This document shows positions 43,755 to 53,312 of a stretch of 64,000 nucleotides of DNA, in pieces (positions within the stretch are counted from its first letter, which is position 1; each line of letters begins with the position of its first letter). Under the pieces are notes generated by a model, which had not been told where the DNA came from, made no database searches, and saw only the letters and a list, made by a program, of their open reading frames with translations. Origin of the DNA: Bacteroidales bacterium. GTDB taxonomy: Bacteria > Bacteroidota > Bacteroidia > Bacteroidales > VadinHA17. A program made the translations under genes and the position numbers. The stretch covers positions 134,220-198,219 of the forward strand of contig JAIPBU010000001.1 in NCBI GenBank assembly GCA_021738535.1, written 5' to 3'.

Positions 43755-44987
43755 ATGAAGAAAGGACGAGAGAACACTGCTCATATTGGAATATTCGGAA
43801 GAAGGAACTACGGTAAGAGCAGCCTGATTAATGCGCTGGCCAACCAGGATATTGCGATTGTTTCCGGGGAATCAGGAACAACCACAGACCCTGTGAAAAA
43901 ATCATTTGAGATCACTGGTTTCGGACCGGTCATATTAATAGACACCGCAGGAATAGATGACAGTGGTGACCTTGGAAAGCTCAGGGTGGAAAGATCAATT
44001 AAAACACTTGATATAATCGACCTCGGCATACTTGTGTTAAATGACAATAACTGGGGCGAGTATGAAGAGATGCTGGTCAGGAAGTTTAAAGAAACTGATA
44101 CACCCTTTATTCTTGTTCACGGTAAATCAGACCTGGCAGGTATGACTGACAGCTTTGAGAAAAAAATTTCCGGTATTACCGGCATACAGGAGATTATTAA
44201 CTTTTCAAAGAATGATGGTGCCCTGAGGGAGGCACTTATAAGAAAGATTACAAGTACAATTCCATCGTATACATATTCCTCACCAACACTCCTGGGCGAT
44301 ATCATCAAACAGGGAGATATAGTTCTGCTCATTACACCTATTGATGTGGAAGCACCTGCAGGCAGGCTGATATTACCTCAGGTCCAGGCCATAAGAGACA
44401 TACTGGATAATGATGCTGTTTCTGTTGTACTAAAGGAAAGAGAGATTGATTCCTTCCTGCAACGTACAGCTATTCAACCGGCCCTGGCTGTAACTGATTC
44501 ACAAATATTCGTCAAGGCAGATGCATCCGTGCCACCTGATGTTCCGCTTACAAGCTTCAGTATTGCACTTGCCAGGCTCAAAGGTGATTTTGATAATTAC
44601 CTGAGGGGCACCCCTAAGATATCAGAGCTCCGGGACGGAGACAGGGTATTATTGCTAGAATCGTGTACACACCACGTCTCCTGTGACGATATAGGAAGGG
44701 TTAAAATCCCAAGGTGGATAAGTAACTTTACCGGCAGGAAACTGCATTTTGATGTGGTTGCCGGGCTTGATTCCACACCCAGGCCAATTAATGAGTACTC
44801 ATTGCTTATTCAGTGCGGCGGCTGCATGATAACACGCAAACAACTGCATAACAGGCTAAGGCCCGCAATTGAGACAGGGATTCCTGTAACAAACTATGGA
44901 ATGGCAATAGCATGGGTACAGGGAATATATCAGCGTGCCATCAAACCCTTTGTCGGAGGTGCAAGCGGCAGCACAAATTACTTATGA
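43755..44987 (+). CDS. hydF: [FeFe]-hydrogenase H-cluster maturation GTPase HydF
   Basis: A 410-aa protein. The N-terminal Era-like GTPase has P-loop GRRNYGKS (15-22), GTTTD (41-45) and DTAG (63-66). The C-terminal cluster-binding domain has Cys304-Thr-His306 and Cys354-Gly-Gly-Cys357, ligands of the [4Fe-4S] cluster on which the 2Fe subcluster is assembled. The residue before the CxxC is Gln, where many HydFs have His. HydE, HydG and the hydrogenase itself are not in the window. I chose ATG 43755 over a TTG one codon earlier. Confidence 0.93.
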   Translation: MKKGRENTAHIGIFGRRNYGKSSLINALANQDIAIVSGESGTTTDPVKKSFEITGFGPVILIDTAGIDDSGDLGKLRVERSIKTLDIIDLGILVLNDNNWGEYEEMLVRKFKETDTPFILVHGKSDLAGMTDSFEKKISGITGIQEIINFSKNDGALREALIRKITSTIPSYTYSSPTLLGDIIKQGDIVLLITPIDVEAPAGRLILPQVQAIRDILDNDAVSVVLKEREIDSFLQRTAIQPALAVTDSQIFVKADASVPPDVPLTSFSIALARLKGDFDNYLRGTPKISELRDGDRVLLLESCTHHVSCDDIGRVKIPRWISNFTGRKLHFDVVAGLDSTPRPINEYSLLIQCGGCMITRKQLHNRLRPAIETGIPVTNYGMAIAWVQGIYQRAIKPFVGGASGSTNYL

Positions 44988-45003
44988 AGCTGCACAAATA
45001 ATA

Positions 45004-47988
45004 TTAAAACCTGAAATAAATAAAAGGCTGTATATCCGCTGATTGTACATTATACATCACAAGGGCAAGCAGGTAAATAAGGACAAGTTTAAGCAGCAGG
45101 GGCATCCTGATAAACAACCCCCTGTAGGACTCTTTTACCCTGACCGGCAGGAAGTGAATTATATAGCCGCAAATAATTATGATAATTACCTGGCTGTATG
45201 CAGTAAAAACATCCAGGAGATTACCGGCATTAAAAGATGTAAAGATCTGCCTTATCATCATCCCTGCATATTCCATATCACGCGCCCTGAAAAATATCCA
45301 GCAGAAGCTGACAAAATTGAAGGTAAGAAGCACGGAAATAAACCGCTTAAAGCGACCAGGGCTATGCCTGCGCGGAAAGATTGCTGACCACATCTTATGC
45401 AATACCAGGCCTGCCCCGTGCAATCCTCCCCAGATAACGAAGCGCCAGGCAGCACCATGCCACAAGCCACCCAGGAGCATTGTAATCATAAGGTTAATAT
45501 TTGTCCGTAAGCGACCTTTCCTGTTGCCGCCAAGTGAAATATAAAGGTAATCCTTCAGCCACCGCGAAAGAGAAATGTGCCATCTGCGCCAGAAATTAGA
45601 AATATTATTTGCCTTGTAAGGTGAATTAAAGTTAAGCGGCAAACGATAACCAAGCATGAGAGCAACGCCTATGGCAATATCGGTATATCCTGAAAAATCA
45701 CAGTATATCTGCAGGCCATATCCATATACGGCAAGTAAATTTTCCAGGCCTGAATACAGCAAGGGTGTGTCAAAAACCCGGTCAACAAAATTTATGGAGA
45801 TAAGGTCAGATATAATTATCTTCTTTATAAGTCCTGACACAACCAGGAAAAGGGCATGACTCCATTCTCTCTTTGAAAGGCGAAAAGGAGCATAAAGCTG
45901 GGGCACAAATTCAGATGCACGTACTATGGGACCGGCAACAAGCTGCGGGAAAAAAGAAACGTAAAAACCAAAATCCAGGATGTTCCTGACCGGAGCAGTT
46001 TTACCCCTGTACACATCAAGGGTATAACTAATGGTCTGGAATGTAAAAAATGAAATACCCACCGGCAGTATTATATTTTCAACATTAAAACCGGTACCAA
46101 GGTAAAAATTGGATAAAGCAGCAGCCCAGTCTATAACAGGTAAGCTGGTATTAAAAATATCATTAATTATACCGGTAAAGAAACCTGTATACTTGAAATA
46201 TGAAAGCATACCAAGATTTACCAGAATGCTAAGCACAACAAATAACCTGCGTATACCTTTTCGATTTGATGTGTATATTACAAGGCCGGCAATATAATCG
46301 CTTATAGTAGAAACTATAAGTAAAATAAAGAATATACCTCCCGATTTATAATAAAAGAACAGGCTGAACAGGAAGAGCCATGTATTTCTTAAGACAGGTT
46401 TTTTGAATATCAGGCTGTAAATGATCAACCCTGCAAGCAGCATTACCCAGAAAGCAGGCCCTGTAAAGAGTAAAGGTTTGCCCTGCTCATATGACAAAGC
46501 GTTATCCGCAATTCTGCTGAAAAGTTTTTCCCGGTCTCTTTGTTCATGCCTGTCATCAGTGACCGGACTATATGATTGAGCTAGTGTGTCTGCTGCCGTA
46601 ACCGGTCTGTCAACAACCCGCTCAGTCCTATCTTTGACTATATCTTCTATTAAAAGATCGGCAAGGGCAGCACCTCCTGAATAAGTGAGATGGGTAAAGT
46701 CCTTTGCTGCCAGTGCCGGTTTCTTATTGCTCCATTTTACAATCGATCCGGATCCTCCCATTGCTTCGTATGAATCCCAGAAAAGCACTCCGGCCCTTTC
46801 AGCAGCATTTTTCTGTGCATCCCTGATAAGGGGAATGTTTTTGTAGGATACTATCCTGCCTTCATCCCTGTGAGCCATATCAGTAATCCCAATTACAAGA
46901 ACAGGAGTTTCGGGGCATACAAGCTTTAAACGTACTAACTGGCGATACAGTCCATCCTCATAATAGTCATAATTATTACTTATGTTCAACACTACGTTTA
47001 AACCGTAATGAAGGACTAGAAGATCGGGGTCAAGCTTTTCATAAAGTGCCTTAAGGTTATCAGGCTGAACCATTGTAAATTCAAGTCCTGCACTTCCCCT
47101 GTTAGGTAAATTATCGACAATAGTTCCCTTACTGCTTTCAAGACTAAAACCATAAATATCAGGACTTGTAGATCCCCTGAAAACGACTTTTACATAAGCT
47201 GCTGAATTAAGTTCTTTTATATACTCTGCTTCACCGATGCCCGGCATCAAAGTATCCCTGGCGACAATACCTTTATCATCTATTATTTCAATAACCAGTT
47301 TTTTCTCCGGCTTTCCATAAAAAATTCTTATGTTCTCATAGACTGAGGAAAGCGAATCCGCAAACCTTGATGGCTCAGCGCTGAACCATGCAACAGCTTC
47401 TTCACCTTTATCATTCTCACTCTCAAACCTGCTGACAGTCATCAGGGGACCAAGCTGCCTGTGATTAATATCACCCTCAGCATAAGAAAGGTAATCAAGT
47501 TTATTCCAGTTCCCTGAATTCTTAATATGAACAGACCTGGTGTAATTCACAAGGGGGGTGGGACTTAAAAGTCCGGGCCCGCTCCCTGGTATTATCTCTC
47601 TTATACTTTCCCTCAGCCGGTCAGTAATGCGATCTCCCTCCAGCTGAGAATCGCCGTAATACATGATCCTGACCTGCCCGCTGTCGTTGGAAAGACTGTC
47701 AATCAACCATGACTTACCTGTCTTACCCGAAAAATCAAAATAGTTCTTTTCGCGGGAGACATCTTCTATATCAGCCTCTGCAGTATCAGTTGAAGATAAT
47801 ACCGCTGCACCTGAGTGAAAAGCACTATCAGTGGTAATATTATTATCCGGGTAAAACTCCTTATATGTCTCAGGCCATTCAACAGAAATACCAGGTGCCA
47901 GCTGCAATGGACCGTCAAAAAAGAAAGACGGAGCATAGAGCAACACCATTAAGACCAGGAGAATAAGAAAGGTCTTGTATGGACGCAT
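45004..47988 (-). CDS. SGNH hydrolase-MBOAT acyltransferase fusion
   Basis: A 994-aa protein. After an N-terminal TM (about 5-24) comes an SGNH-like domain (about 105-455) with catalytic Ser114 in YGDSQLEGDR, Gly329-x-Asn331 in HYGLNVVL, and Asp430/His433 in KDFTHLTYSGG. A linker (456-505) leads to an AlgI-like MBOAT membrane domain (about 505-994) with PVGISFFTFQTISYTLDVYR, FPQLVAGPIVR, NFWRRWHISLSRWLKDYLY and His844 in GLWHGAAW. MBOATs move acyl groups across the membrane and SGNH partners attach or remove them on polysaccharides, usually as separate genes; here one chain holds both. It is the last gene of the parAB-DUF5683-mltD run, so a cell-wall or capsule O-acetylation role is likely. 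Confidence 0.9.
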   Translation of the reverse strand: MRPYKTFLILLVLMVLLYAPSFFFDGPLQLAPGISVEWPETYKEFYPDNNITTDSAFHSGAAVLSSTDTAEADIEDVSREKNYFDFSGKTGKSWLIDSLSNDSGQVRIMYYGDSQLEGDRITDRLRESIREIIPGSGPGLLSPTPLVNYTRSVHIKNSGNWNKLDYLSYAEGDINHRQLGPLMTVSRFESENDKGEEAVAWFSAEPSRFADSLSSVYENIRIFYGKPEKKLVIEIIDDKGIVARDTLMPGIGEAEYIKELNSAAYVKVVFRGSTSPDIYGFSLESSKGTIVDNLPNRGSAGLEFTMVQPDNLKALYEKLDPDLLVLHYGLNVVLNISNNYDYYEDGLYRQLVRLKLVCPETPVLVIGITDMAHRDEGRIVSYKNIPLIRDAQKNAAERAGVLFWDSYEAMGGSGSIVKWSNKKPALAAKDFTHLTYSGGAALADLLIEDIVKDRTERVVDRPVTAADTLAQSYSPVTDDRHEQRDREKLFSRIADNALSYEQGKPLLFTGPAFWVMLLAGLIIYSLIFKKPVLRNTWLFLFSLFFYYKSGGIFFILLIVSTISDYIAGLVIYTSNRKGIRRLFVVLSILVNLGMLSYFKYTGFFTGIINDIFNTSLPVIDWAAALSNFYLGTGFNVENIILPVGISFFTFQTISYTLDVYRGKTAPVRNILDFGFYVSFFPQLVAGPIVRASEFVPQLYAPFRLSKREWSHALFLVVSGLIKKIIISDLISINFVDRVFDTPLLYSGLENLLAVYGYGLQIYCDFSGYTDIAIGVALMLGYRLPLNFNSPYKANNISNFWRRWHISLSRWLKDYLYISLGGNRKGRLRTNINLMITMLLGGLWHGAAWRFVIWGGLHGAGLVLHKMWSAIFPRRHSPGRFKRFISVLLTFNFVSFCWIFFRARDMEYAGMMIRQIFTSFNAGNLLDVFTAYSQVIIIIICGYIIHFLPVRVKESYRGLFIRMPLLLKLVLIYLLALVMYNVQSADIQPFIYFRF

Positions 47989-48021
47989 AGACCGCTTGTT
48001 AAGATCTATATAAAATGTATA

Positions 48022-49548
48022 TTAACTTCTTTTCTTAATCTTAAGTTTCTGACCAACACTTATCTTACCTGTACGTCCCAAACCATTAAGGGTAAGTATG
48101 TCTGTGGCACTTACTCCGCTGTATTTCTTCGCAATATCCCATACCGTATCTCCATACCTGACTGTATGATACACAAAGCCAGGATCCGGTTCTTTGCCTG
48201 AAGAAAGTGTATTTTTGACTATTGCCGGTTTACCTATCCGCTTTTGTTTTTCAGCAAAACTGAGACTATTAACCTCTGCATAATAATCCTTCCCGGAAGG
48301 ATCAACATATATAGCCAGTTTTTGATTGATACGTATCAGGCTACGGTAAATATTATTCCAGTAGCGCAGATCAGAAACCCCTACATTATACCACTCGGCT
48401 ATGAAACCAAGGTTATCGCCTTCTTTTACAGTATAGATGAGTTTGGCCTTGCCTTTTATGTTTGGCGGAACATATCTTGACCTGGTAGGACTAGCACTTT
48501 TTTCTTCTTTGTTTAAATAGCGATCTGCCATAAAAGATGCAACGGAATCCTGGAGACTAATAAAGTCGCCTACATTCTCAAGGGGAAGAGTAACAGGCAT
48601 TGCCTTGCTTCTTCCGGGTATTATGCCGGACCGATATTGCGGGTTAAGGGTTCTTATGTAGCCCAGGGGGATATCCATAACATGTGATATTTGCTCAACA
48701 TGCAGATTCCTGCTCACCATTACTGTATCAGTTGCCAGAGGAAAGTCAACAGGCAGTGGGTTAATGTTATGCTCCCTGTAATAATTCATTGAATAAAAAG
48801 CTGCAATGTATCCCGGGAGGTAACCCCTTGTTTCGCGCGGCAGGCGATAATATATCTGCCAGTAATCTTTCCTGTTACCGGATCTCCTTATCGCTTTGTT
48901 TACATTCCCGGGACCGCAGTTATATGCAGCAATTACCAGTCCCCAGTCATCATAAATCGAATAAAGATCTTTCAGGTATTTTGCAGCTGCATGAGTTGAT
49001 TTCACGGGGTCCCTGCGATCATCAACTATTGAATTAATTGTAAGGCCGTATGCACGTCCTGTGCTGTACATAAACTGCCATAAACCGGTAGCCCCTACCC
49101 GTGATACAGCATTAGGATTCAGAGCTGATTCAATCACAGCAATATATTTCAGCTCCGTAGGCAAACCGTAAGAATCAAAAATATCCTCTATCATGGGAAA
49201 GTAATATTTTCTCATACCCAGCATTATCCTGAATTTATCCCTCTTTTTGCCTGTGTATACATGAATATGATTCCTGACAATACTATTGTATGGCAGGTTA
49301 ACAAGCGAGTGTATATTGCTGAGTCTTTCCCTGTAAACAGAATCAGGAAATTCTACAACCGGCTCCAGGGATGATGAGTCGTCAAATTCCCTGGCGCCTA
49401 AGTTTTCCAGGTACCATATACTTGTAAGGCTGTCTAAATTGCGCTCAATAAATTTACTGTCTGATTTAACAATTATTGTATCATTTGCTGCTTGCAGGCT
49501 GAAAACAGTTAAAACAAAAACAAATATGAGGGTAATAAGTTTTTTCAT
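48022..49548 (-). CDS. Membrane-bound lytic transglycosylase with two LysM domains (MltD-like)
   Basis: A 508-aa protein with signal peptide (1-20). The SLT domain (about 115-270) has catalytic Glu140 in YIAVIESALNPNAVS, then GATGLWQFM and AAYNCGPGNVN. Two LysM peptidoglycan-binding modules lie at about 365-415 (YTVKEGDNLGFIAEWYNV) and 460-507 (HTVRYGDTVWDIAKKYSGV). It cleaves glycan strands to anhydromuropeptides during growth or division. It follows the DUF5683 gene after 12 nt. Confidence 0.94.
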   Translation of the reverse strand: MKKLITLIFVFVLTVFSLQAANDTIIVKSDSKFIERNLDSLTSIWYLENLGAREFDDSSSLEPVVEFPDSVYRERLSNIHSLVNLPYNSIVRNHIHVYTGKKRDKFRIMLGMRKYYFPMIEDIFDSYGLPTELKYIAVIESALNPNAVSRVGATGLWQFMYSTGRAYGLTINSIVDDRRDPVKSTHAAAKYLKDLYSIYDDWGLVIAAYNCGPGNVNKAIRRSGNRKDYWQIYYRLPRETRGYLPGYIAAFYSMNYYREHNINPLPVDFPLATDTVMVSRNLHVEQISHVMDIPLGYIRTLNPQYRSGIIPGRSKAMPVTLPLENVGDFISLQDSVASFMADRYLNKEEKSASPTRSRYVPPNIKGKAKLIYTVKEGDNLGFIAEWYNVGVSDLRYWNNIYRSLIRINQKLAIYVDPSGKDYYAEVNSLSFAEKQKRIGKPAIVKNTLSSGKEPDPGFVYHTVRYGDTVWDIAKKYSGVSATDILTLNGLGRTGKISVGQKLKIKKRS

Positions 49549-49560
49549 GGCTGAAATAAA

Positions 49561-50205
49561 TTAAAATGTGAGACTCACTCCCAGTCCCATTGTTTGTCCA
49601 TAAATGGTATTTACAGGCACAGGCTCCACTCTGAGTGTCAACTCCGGGCTTATGTCATAATCTGACATCACTGCATCCACATTAGCATCCAGGATAGAAA
49701 GTATATACCAGAACCCAACCCCTATGTATGACAGGTCCCTGTATCTCCTGTAATAAGATATTGCATTAAGCATCTGATCTTTTACCCAGCTATTTGTCTG
49801 GGAATTATAATTATCAGCCTCAAGAGCCGGATCTATTTCACCTGATTCATAAGCCGCAGTATATTGTTCATAACTCCTGGTAGACGCAACATCATCAGTA
49901 ATATCCTGGTAAGCCGTCAGGTAGCTGTCAAAGTTTTGTGTGTTAACAATAATACTGTATCCTAATGCACCGAAGCCTGCATAGACAAGTGGTATTTTCC
50001 AGTACTTCCTGTTATAAATCTGACCCAATCCAGGGAAAGCGGCAGCCATCATGGTTGCTTTTACAGGAGAGGTAATCCGCACAGGCTTATCTGCACCGGC
50101 AGCAGTAGTATCAATACGTGACGAATCAGCAGACTGAAATTGAACCTGGGCATTGGCCATCCCGGTTATTAGAATTAATAATATGCATGTTTTTATGATC
50201 CTCAC
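49561..50205 (-). CDS. DUF5683 family membrane protein
   Basis: A 214-aa protein with signal or TM VRIIKTCILLILITGMANAQ and the DUF5683 core FPGLGQIYNRKYWKIPLVYA with further hydrophobic segments (ILDANVDAVM region). The open frame extends to 50283, but the first 26 codons there translate a CTGAGCTTGTCGG-type repeat. I prefer the GTG at 50205, which starts at the signal peptide. It lies between parB and mltD, a linkage common in Bacteroidetes. Function unknown, probably envelope related. Confidence 0.83.
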   Translation of the reverse strand: MRIIKTCILLILITGMANAQVQFQSADSSRIDTTAAGADKPVRITSPVKATMMAAAFPGLGQIYNRKYWKIPLVYAGFGALGYSIIVNTQNFDSYLTAYQDITDDVASTRSYEQYTAAYESGEIDPALEADNYNSQTNSWVKDQMLNAISYYRRYRDLSYIGVGFWYILSILDANVDAVMSDYDISPELTLRVEPVPVNTIYGQTMGLGVSLTF

Positions 50206-50342
50206 TAAGTATGCATTATGTTTTGATTCTCCTGCCTCTGAGCTTCCTGCCCTGAGCTTGTCGGAGAGAGGAAAGAATCTCACCGGCTAATCAGCAAGCA
50301 GCACTAACAGGCACAGCTACGACATGGACAAAGATATATAAT

Positions 50343-51227
50343 TTAGGAATTCAGTTTATCCAATATTCCCAAAATATCTTCCATCTGGTCTGTATTGTTA
50401 AAGGGGATAACTATTTTGCCCTTTCCTTTATCATTAATCCGGAATTGCACATCAGACTTAAGTATTTTTGATAGGTGACCGGAAAGGTCTTCATAGTCTT
50501 TATTCAGTTGATCTTTCTTCTTATTCTTGTCAGGATCCTTGAGGTCGTTAATCTGCAGTTTACGAACGATCTCCTCGGTTTTTCGAACAGACAGGCCCTC
50601 ATCTATTATCCTGTAATAAACTTTTATCTGCTGTTTTTCATCTTCAATGCTGATCAATGTACGGGCATGACCCATGGTAAGTTGTTTATCCCTGATTCCC
50701 AGTTGTATTTCTGCCGGCAATTTAAGCAACCTTAAATAATTTGTTACTGTTGACCTTTGCTTTCCTACCCTTTCACTGAGCTTTTCCTGTGTAAGCTGAC
50801 ATTCTTCGATCAGTCGCTGGTAGCTGATAGCTATTTCTATGGAGTCAAGGTCTTCCCTCTGTATATTTTCGACCAGAGCCAGCTCCAGCATGGCCTGATC
50901 ATCAGCTGTACGCACATAAGCAGGCACAGTCTTAAGCCCGGCTTTCCTGGCAGCTTTCAACCTTCTTTCACCGGCTATCAGCTGGTATTTATTGTCCCCC
51001 TCCGACTCTCTGACTGTAAGAGGCTGAACGACACCTAGTTTGCCTATTGACGAAGCAAGCTCATCAAGTGCTGTTTCATCAAAACGTGTTCTGGGCTGAA
51101 ACGGGTTTAGTTCAATAGCATCAATACTGATTTCAAGGTTTGCTTCAACCTTTTCTTCCAGTTTTTCCCTTTCAGCATCATCAATTAATGCACCTAAACC
51201 TCTTCCCAATGCTTTTTTCTTTGCCAT
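50343..51227 (-). CDS. parB: Chromosome partitioning protein ParB
   Basis: A 294-aa CTP-dependent clamp that loads at parS. It has the N-terminal ParA-contact region (MAKKKALGRGLGALID), the ParB/Srx CTPase motif GERRLKAARKAG (about 86-97), VENIQREDL and a HTH (LSERVGKQRSTVTNYLRLLK). The ATG at 51227 is chosen over the longer frame to 51293 because the extension does not match ParB. It follows parA by 43 nt. I saw no parS palindrome nearby. Confidence 0.95.
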   Translation of the reverse strand: MAKKKALGRGLGALIDDAEREKLEEKVEANLEISIDAIELNPFQPRTRFDETALDELASSIGKLGVVQPLTVRESEGDNKYQLIAGERRLKAARKAGLKTVPAYVRTADDQAMLELALVENIQREDLDSIEIAISYQRLIEECQLTQEKLSERVGKQRSTVTNYLRLLKLPAEIQLGIRDKQLTMGHARTLISIEDEKQQIKVYYRIIDEGLSVRKTEEIVRKLQINDLKDPDKNKKKDQLNKDYEDLSGHLSKILKSDVQFRINDKGKGKIVIPFNNTDQMEDILGILDKLNS

Positions 51228-51270
51228 TATAAATAAAAATAAATTAAACCAGTTGAATGATCTCCGGAGA

Positions 51271-52038
51271 TCATTTATCTTCGCTCTTGCCAATCAACTC
51301 CCTGGCAAGATTGAGATAATTGACGGCTCCCCTTGACTCAGCATCATAAAGGATAGCGGGCTGACCATAGCTTGGAGCTTCGCTCAACTTAATATTTCGC
51401 TGTATAATTGTTTCAAATACCATTTGCTGGAAATGCTTCCTTACCTCTTCAACAACCTGGTTTGATAATCTGAGCCTGGCATCATACATTGTAAGCAGGA
51501 AGCCTTCAATGACCAGAGCCTTATTAAGATTCTTCTGTATAATCTTTATAGTATTCAGCAGCTTTCCAAGTCCTTCAAGTGCAAAATATTCACACTGAAC
51601 CGGCACTATAACCGAGTCAGATGCCGTCAGTGCATTCACTGTTAACAGCCCCAGCGAGGGAGAACAATCAATAAGGATGTAATCATATCTGTCAGGAACA
51701 CCCTCCAGTACACCTTTCAAAATACTTTCCCTCTTCTCTGTATTAAGCATCTCGATTTCAGCTCCCACAAGGTCAATATTAGAAGGAATCAGATCCAGGT
51801 TTTTAATATCGGTACCAATTATGGCATCCTTTGAATCTGTGTCATTAATAATACAATCATATATTGTTTTATCCAGCTTCCTGTTATCAATCCCTATACC
51901 CGAGGTAGCATTAGCCTGGGGATCAAAATCAACAATCAGCACCTTTTTATCAAGCGCTGCCAGGCTGGCCGCCAGGTTTATTGCTGTGGTCGTTTTTCCT
52001 ACTCCACCTTTCTGATTGGCTAATGATATTATCCTCAT
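51271..52038 (-). CDS. parA: Chromosome partitioning ATPase ParA (Soj)
   Basis: A 255-aa Walker-type ATPase with the deviant Walker A KGGVGKTTTA (10-19) including the signature Lys, IVDFDPQANAT (about 35-45) and LIDCSPSLGLLTVNAL. It forms ATP-dependent DNA-bound gradients that separate ParB-parS complexes. It heads the operon with a -7 box at 52076-52083. Confidence 0.96.
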   Translation of the reverse strand: MRIISLANQKGGVGKTTTAINLAASLAALDKKVLIVDFDPQANATSGIGIDNRKLDKTIYDCIINDTDSKDAIIGTDIKNLDLIPSNIDLVGAEIEMLNTEKRESILKGVLEGVPDRYDYILIDCSPSLGLLTVNALTASDSVIVPVQCEYFALEGLGKLLNTIKIIQKNLNKALVIEGFLLTMYDARLRLSNQVVEEVRKHFQQMVFETIIQRNIKLSEAPSYGQPAILYDAESRGAVNYLNLARELIGKSEDK

Positions 52039-52075
52039 TTATGTGATGTTTTAAATTTTAATTAATCGGGAGTTT

Positions 52076-52083
52076 CAAAATTA
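52076..52083 (-). promoter_or_regulatory. -7 box (TAATTTTG) for parA
   Basis: A perfect TAnnTTTG match on the minus strand, 37 nt before the parA ATG. A palindromic ACAGCTGT lies further upstream near 52115. Confidence 0.5.
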
Positions 52084-52190
52084 ATATTTATGACTGCCGT
52101 CTATGATTTATGACAGCTGTAATTGTAAACATTTCATTTGTGGTTTTCAACAAAATATTAACAGTTTATTATTAAAAAGACCTGACTTTA

Positions 52191-53312
52191 TTACCGCTTT
52201 ACAGGCTCTATTTCGAATAGTAAAGGCCAGTTTTTTCCTGTAACAAAGAGACGGTTATTAACATCATCCCATGCTATACCATTGAGCTGTTCCAGGTCCG
52301 GATGGTGATACTTACGTGGCAATATACCGGAAAGGTCAAGATAGGCCAGTACTTTACCTGTGTCAGGATCAATACGTGCTATACGATCGGTCATATAAAT
52401 ATTTGCCCATAACTCTCCGTTAATATATTCAAGTTCATTAAGCTGCCAAACAGCCTCATTATTATCAAATACCCTTATTGACCGTAATACGGTGAAGTAA
52501 TCAGGTTCCAGGAAATAAAGATTATTGGTCCCGTCACTCATTACCAGCTCATTCCCGATAGCTTCGAGTCCCCAACCCTGGGTGGTATAATGCACCCTCC
52601 TGGTCTCCCGGAAAGTTTCGAAATCATACACAAAACCAACATTATGCGTCCATGTTAACTGGAACAGTCTTTCTTTATGCAGCACCAGTCCTTCTCCAAA
52701 AAACTTACTCTCCAGGTTATGGATTTTCAGTACCTCACCTGATTCCGGATCAACCTTTCTCAATGTTGATTCGCCTTCACCTCCTGTACTTTCATAAAAA
52801 TATCCTTCGTGATACAACAAGCCCTGGGTATATGCATTCTTATCGTGAGGATACATATTTTTAACCCTGTATGAATAGACTTCAGGCTCTATATCAGAAA
52901 GTATGGTAATAAAATGAGTTATGGTCCGGGGCCTTTTCCCCTGTTCATAAGCCTGTACTTTGAGAGGTATTTTGCCCAGTCTACTACCCTGGGTACTGGC
53001 AATGTATTCAAGTTCCGACCCAGGCAATGTGGTCAGATAAACGCCATCAAGGAAGACTCGTACAGAATCAGGATATTTGTCTTCAAGCAGGCTTAAACTT
53101 ATTGTAAGGTCATCGCCGGAACTGATGCTCATGCCATCTTCCGGAGTATTAAGTTCAACAAGCTCTGAGGCAGGCAGGATGATCTTGTCCTTTTCAGGAG
53201 TGGTACTGCTACCTGCTGTTTTTTCCGGGCTATTACAGGCAGGAGCACCTAAAATAAAAAGTATTAATAAAAAACTGCAATATTTAATCAACTTCATATC
53301 CGGGGCTTTCAT
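52191..53312 (-). CDS. Glutaminyl-peptide cyclotransferase (bacterial/plant type), lipoprotein
   Basis: A 373-aa protein. The signal peptide ends in a lipobox (ILGAPAC, Cys about 26). An Ig-like N-terminal domain (about 45-140) precedes a five-bladed propeller with NAYTQGLLYHEGYFYESTGG, GWGLEAIGNELVMSDG, LNELEYINGELWANIYMTD and LNGIAWDDVNNRLFVTGKNW, as in glutamine cyclotransferases. It converts N-terminal Gln to pyroglutamate on exported proteins, which matters where signal cleavage exposes Gln, as in many Bacteroidetes. The ATG overlaps the HAD stop (ATGA). Confidence 0.92.
   Translation of the reverse strand: MKAPDMKLIKYCSFLLILFILGAPACNSPEKTAGSSTTPEKDKIILPASELVELNTPEDGMSISSGDDLTISLSLLEDKYPDSVRVFLDGVYLTTLPGSELEYIASTQGSRLGKIPLKVQAYEQGKRPRTITHFITILSDIEPEVYSYRVKNMYPHDKNAYTQGLLYHEGYFYESTGGEGESTLRKVDPESGEVLKIHNLESKFFGEGLVLHKERLFQLTWTHNVGFVYDFETFRETRRVHYTTQGWGLEAIGNELVMSDGTNNLYFLEPDYFTVLRSIRVFDNNEAVWQLNELEYINGELWANIYMTDRIARIDPDTGKVLAYLDLSGILPRKYHHPDLEQLNGIAWDDVNNRLFVTGKNWPLLFEIEPVKR

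Noticed and set aside
43755-44987. Der/Era ribosome-assembly GTPase
   Set aside because: There is a single GTPase domain and the C-terminus carries the CxH and CxxC cluster ligands of HydF, not a KH domain.
50206-50283. Longer N-terminus for the DUF5683 protein
   Set aside because: The extra codons come from a CTGAGCTTGTCGG-type repeat and would place the signal peptide internally.
50343-52190. parS site near parAB
   Set aside because: No 16-bp palindrome like TGTTNCACGTGNAACA was found in the flanking gaps by eye.
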